A DNA stretch of 64,000 bases from Capitulum mitella (Eukaryota; Arthropoda; Thecostraca; Pollicipedomorpha; Pollicipedidae), in NCBI GenBank assembly GCA_030062745.1, contig CP099843.1, forward strand, positions 23,738,122 through 23,802,121. The letters are read 5' to 3'. A model generated the notes under the pieces. The model worked only from the letters and a program-made list of their open reading frames with translations. It made no database searches and was not told the DNA's origin. Positions 62,836 through 64,000 of the stretch are shown piece after piece. Made by a program: the position numbers and the translations under genes. Positions within the stretch are counted from its first letter, which is position 1, and the number at the start of each line of letters is the position of its first letter.

Positions 62836-64000
62836 TTAACCCGCGCACGACCGTCGGTCGGCCACAATCACGCTCGACTGGGGTGGGTGGAGCAGTTGGC
62901 CGCCCCCCTCTAACTCACCAACGGTTGGTCGCACGATACAAAAAGCACACCGTTGGAAAGCTTGTGACGAGTAGAGCTCGAAACTGGTCTCCTTTTTACT
63001 TTTAGATAATATGTAAGCAATTTCCGTACTTTGTATGTTTTCTCATAGCCGACTGCATGGGACCGAGAAATGGCCTGAATCTCAAGGGCTGGGACTAATA
63101 ACGCATAGATAAATGCACCAGCGCATAAGTAAAGGTCCGAAAATGCCGATACACCTCTAATTTTCTGGATTTGTTCAATGTATACGCCGAAACGTTGAGT
63201 TAAAAAGAAGGCAATTTTTGCCGACTGTCAGCGTGCGCCGTAGCCGTACGCAGTAAGAAATTCACAAGAACTAATTTTAGCGTTCCTTTATTTTTGCAAA
63301 AGAGCCTATCCATGTGAATTTTATTGATCTTAGTGGTTATTGTGATAGTTTTTTAAGCTTAAATTTTGGAAAAATTCAGTAGTTATCAATCTAGAAAATT
63401 GGCGGAGCTTTATTCGCGTGAGCCTGTTTGTTTCCAAAATATGCATTTTTTTAAAGTTTTTTGAGGTTCCTGGTATTACTTACATCTGTGCAAGCCAGTT
63501 CTGCCATTTCCTACCCATTCTGGGTAATTCATCGCTGATTTTGACGATGGTGCATTTTGGTTCACAACAGTTATTCGTGACCTGACCTCAGGTCAATGGC
63601 TGGAAGTCATTGATACTTTGCCCAATGACGGTTACTAGATGTCTGCTTTACTCCACACTAAAAATGTTATGAAATATTCCGTCAATTTCTGAAAAAAACG
63701 ACAACATATCTGAAAAGTGGGCTCAACCTTAGATCAATGAACCGGAAAATTCCGAAAAATTTGAGATAGCAGATTTGTTGTATCTATCAAAATCACTAAT
63801 CCCTCAAAGTATTATTGTGATATCTTGTTTCGCGAAAAAGTTACAGGGCGTTAAATTTTTTCGGACATAGGTCTGTTTGACCTGACCTAGGTCAGGCACC
63901 TAACCAAACCTGAGGTCAAAACTTTGGCACAAGGTGTAAAATTATCAAACAAAAAGGTGCACGAAGTTTCATGGTGCTGTGTTTGTTCGTTCTTTTGCAA
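62836..64000 (-). mobile_element. Family A TTAA-ended MITE, copy A6 (cut by window end)
   Basis: It begins TTAACCCGCGCACGACCG at 62836 and follows A5 in reverse to the window end. The CCTGACCTAGGTCAGG palindrome is intact near 63880. The expected end (CCCGACTGGG type) should lie roughly 50-100 bp beyond the window. Confidence 0.9.

Overview
This window looks like intergenic and intronic DNA from an invertebrate animal. It is rich in transposon-like repeats, minisatellites and long microsatellites. The only host gene I can support is a spliced glycosyltransferase family 31 (beta-1,3-galactosyltransferase-like) gene on the minus strand. Its exons have GT-AG splice sites and reading phases that fit together. 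The subgroup signature near its C-terminus (WIDDVYVTGI) reminds me of arthropod or nematode members, but I cannot name the species. I see no bacterial operons, CRISPR arrays or rRNA, and no convincing intact tRNA gene.

The gene runs right to left. Exon 1 (54911-55285) encodes the signal anchor and the start of the catalytic domain, exon 2 (50833-50963) the next block, exon 3 (19230-19420) the DDD metal/sugar-nucleotide motif, exon 4 (8102-8243) the WIDDVYVTGI block and exon 5 (7876-8026) the tail. The open segments total 990 nt (at most 329 residues plus stop) and the phases agree at all four junctions. The start codon is not visible in frame.

The assembly appears wrong here. Two 500-N gaps divide the window into contig 1 (1-27875), contig 2 (28376-44877) and contig 3 (45378-64000). 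The last 8.4 kb of contig 1 (19490-27875) is repeated as the first about 8.6 kb of contig 3 (45378 to about 54000), in the same orientation. Contigs 1 and 3 therefore probably overlap. Contig 2 sits inside what should be a single intron, and its right third is a diverged reverse complement of contig 3 from about 58807 to the window end. Most likely contig 2 is misplaced, or is an alternative haplotype or a duplicate of sequence downstream. The apparent 31-kb intron 2 would really be about 5.5-6 kb.

The rest is repeats. Family A (six copies of about 1.2-1.35 kb) and family B (four copies of about 1.1-1.5 kb) have ends beginning TTAACCC and look like non-autonomous TTAA-targeting (piggyBac-type) elements. 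One family B copy has inserted into the reverse transcriptase of a dead non-LTR retrotransposon and shows a clear TTAA duplication. Family C (unit about 600 bp) occurs singly twice and as a tandem pair in contig 2. Several degenerate G/C-run minisatellites lie at 3.8-6.9 kb, 20 kb, 27.5 kb, 46 kb and 53.5 kb. I found no convincing new biological system. The strongest results are the reconstructed gene model, the assembly diagnosis, the dated MITE-in-LINE insertion and the palindromic AGGTCA-type motifs carried by family A.
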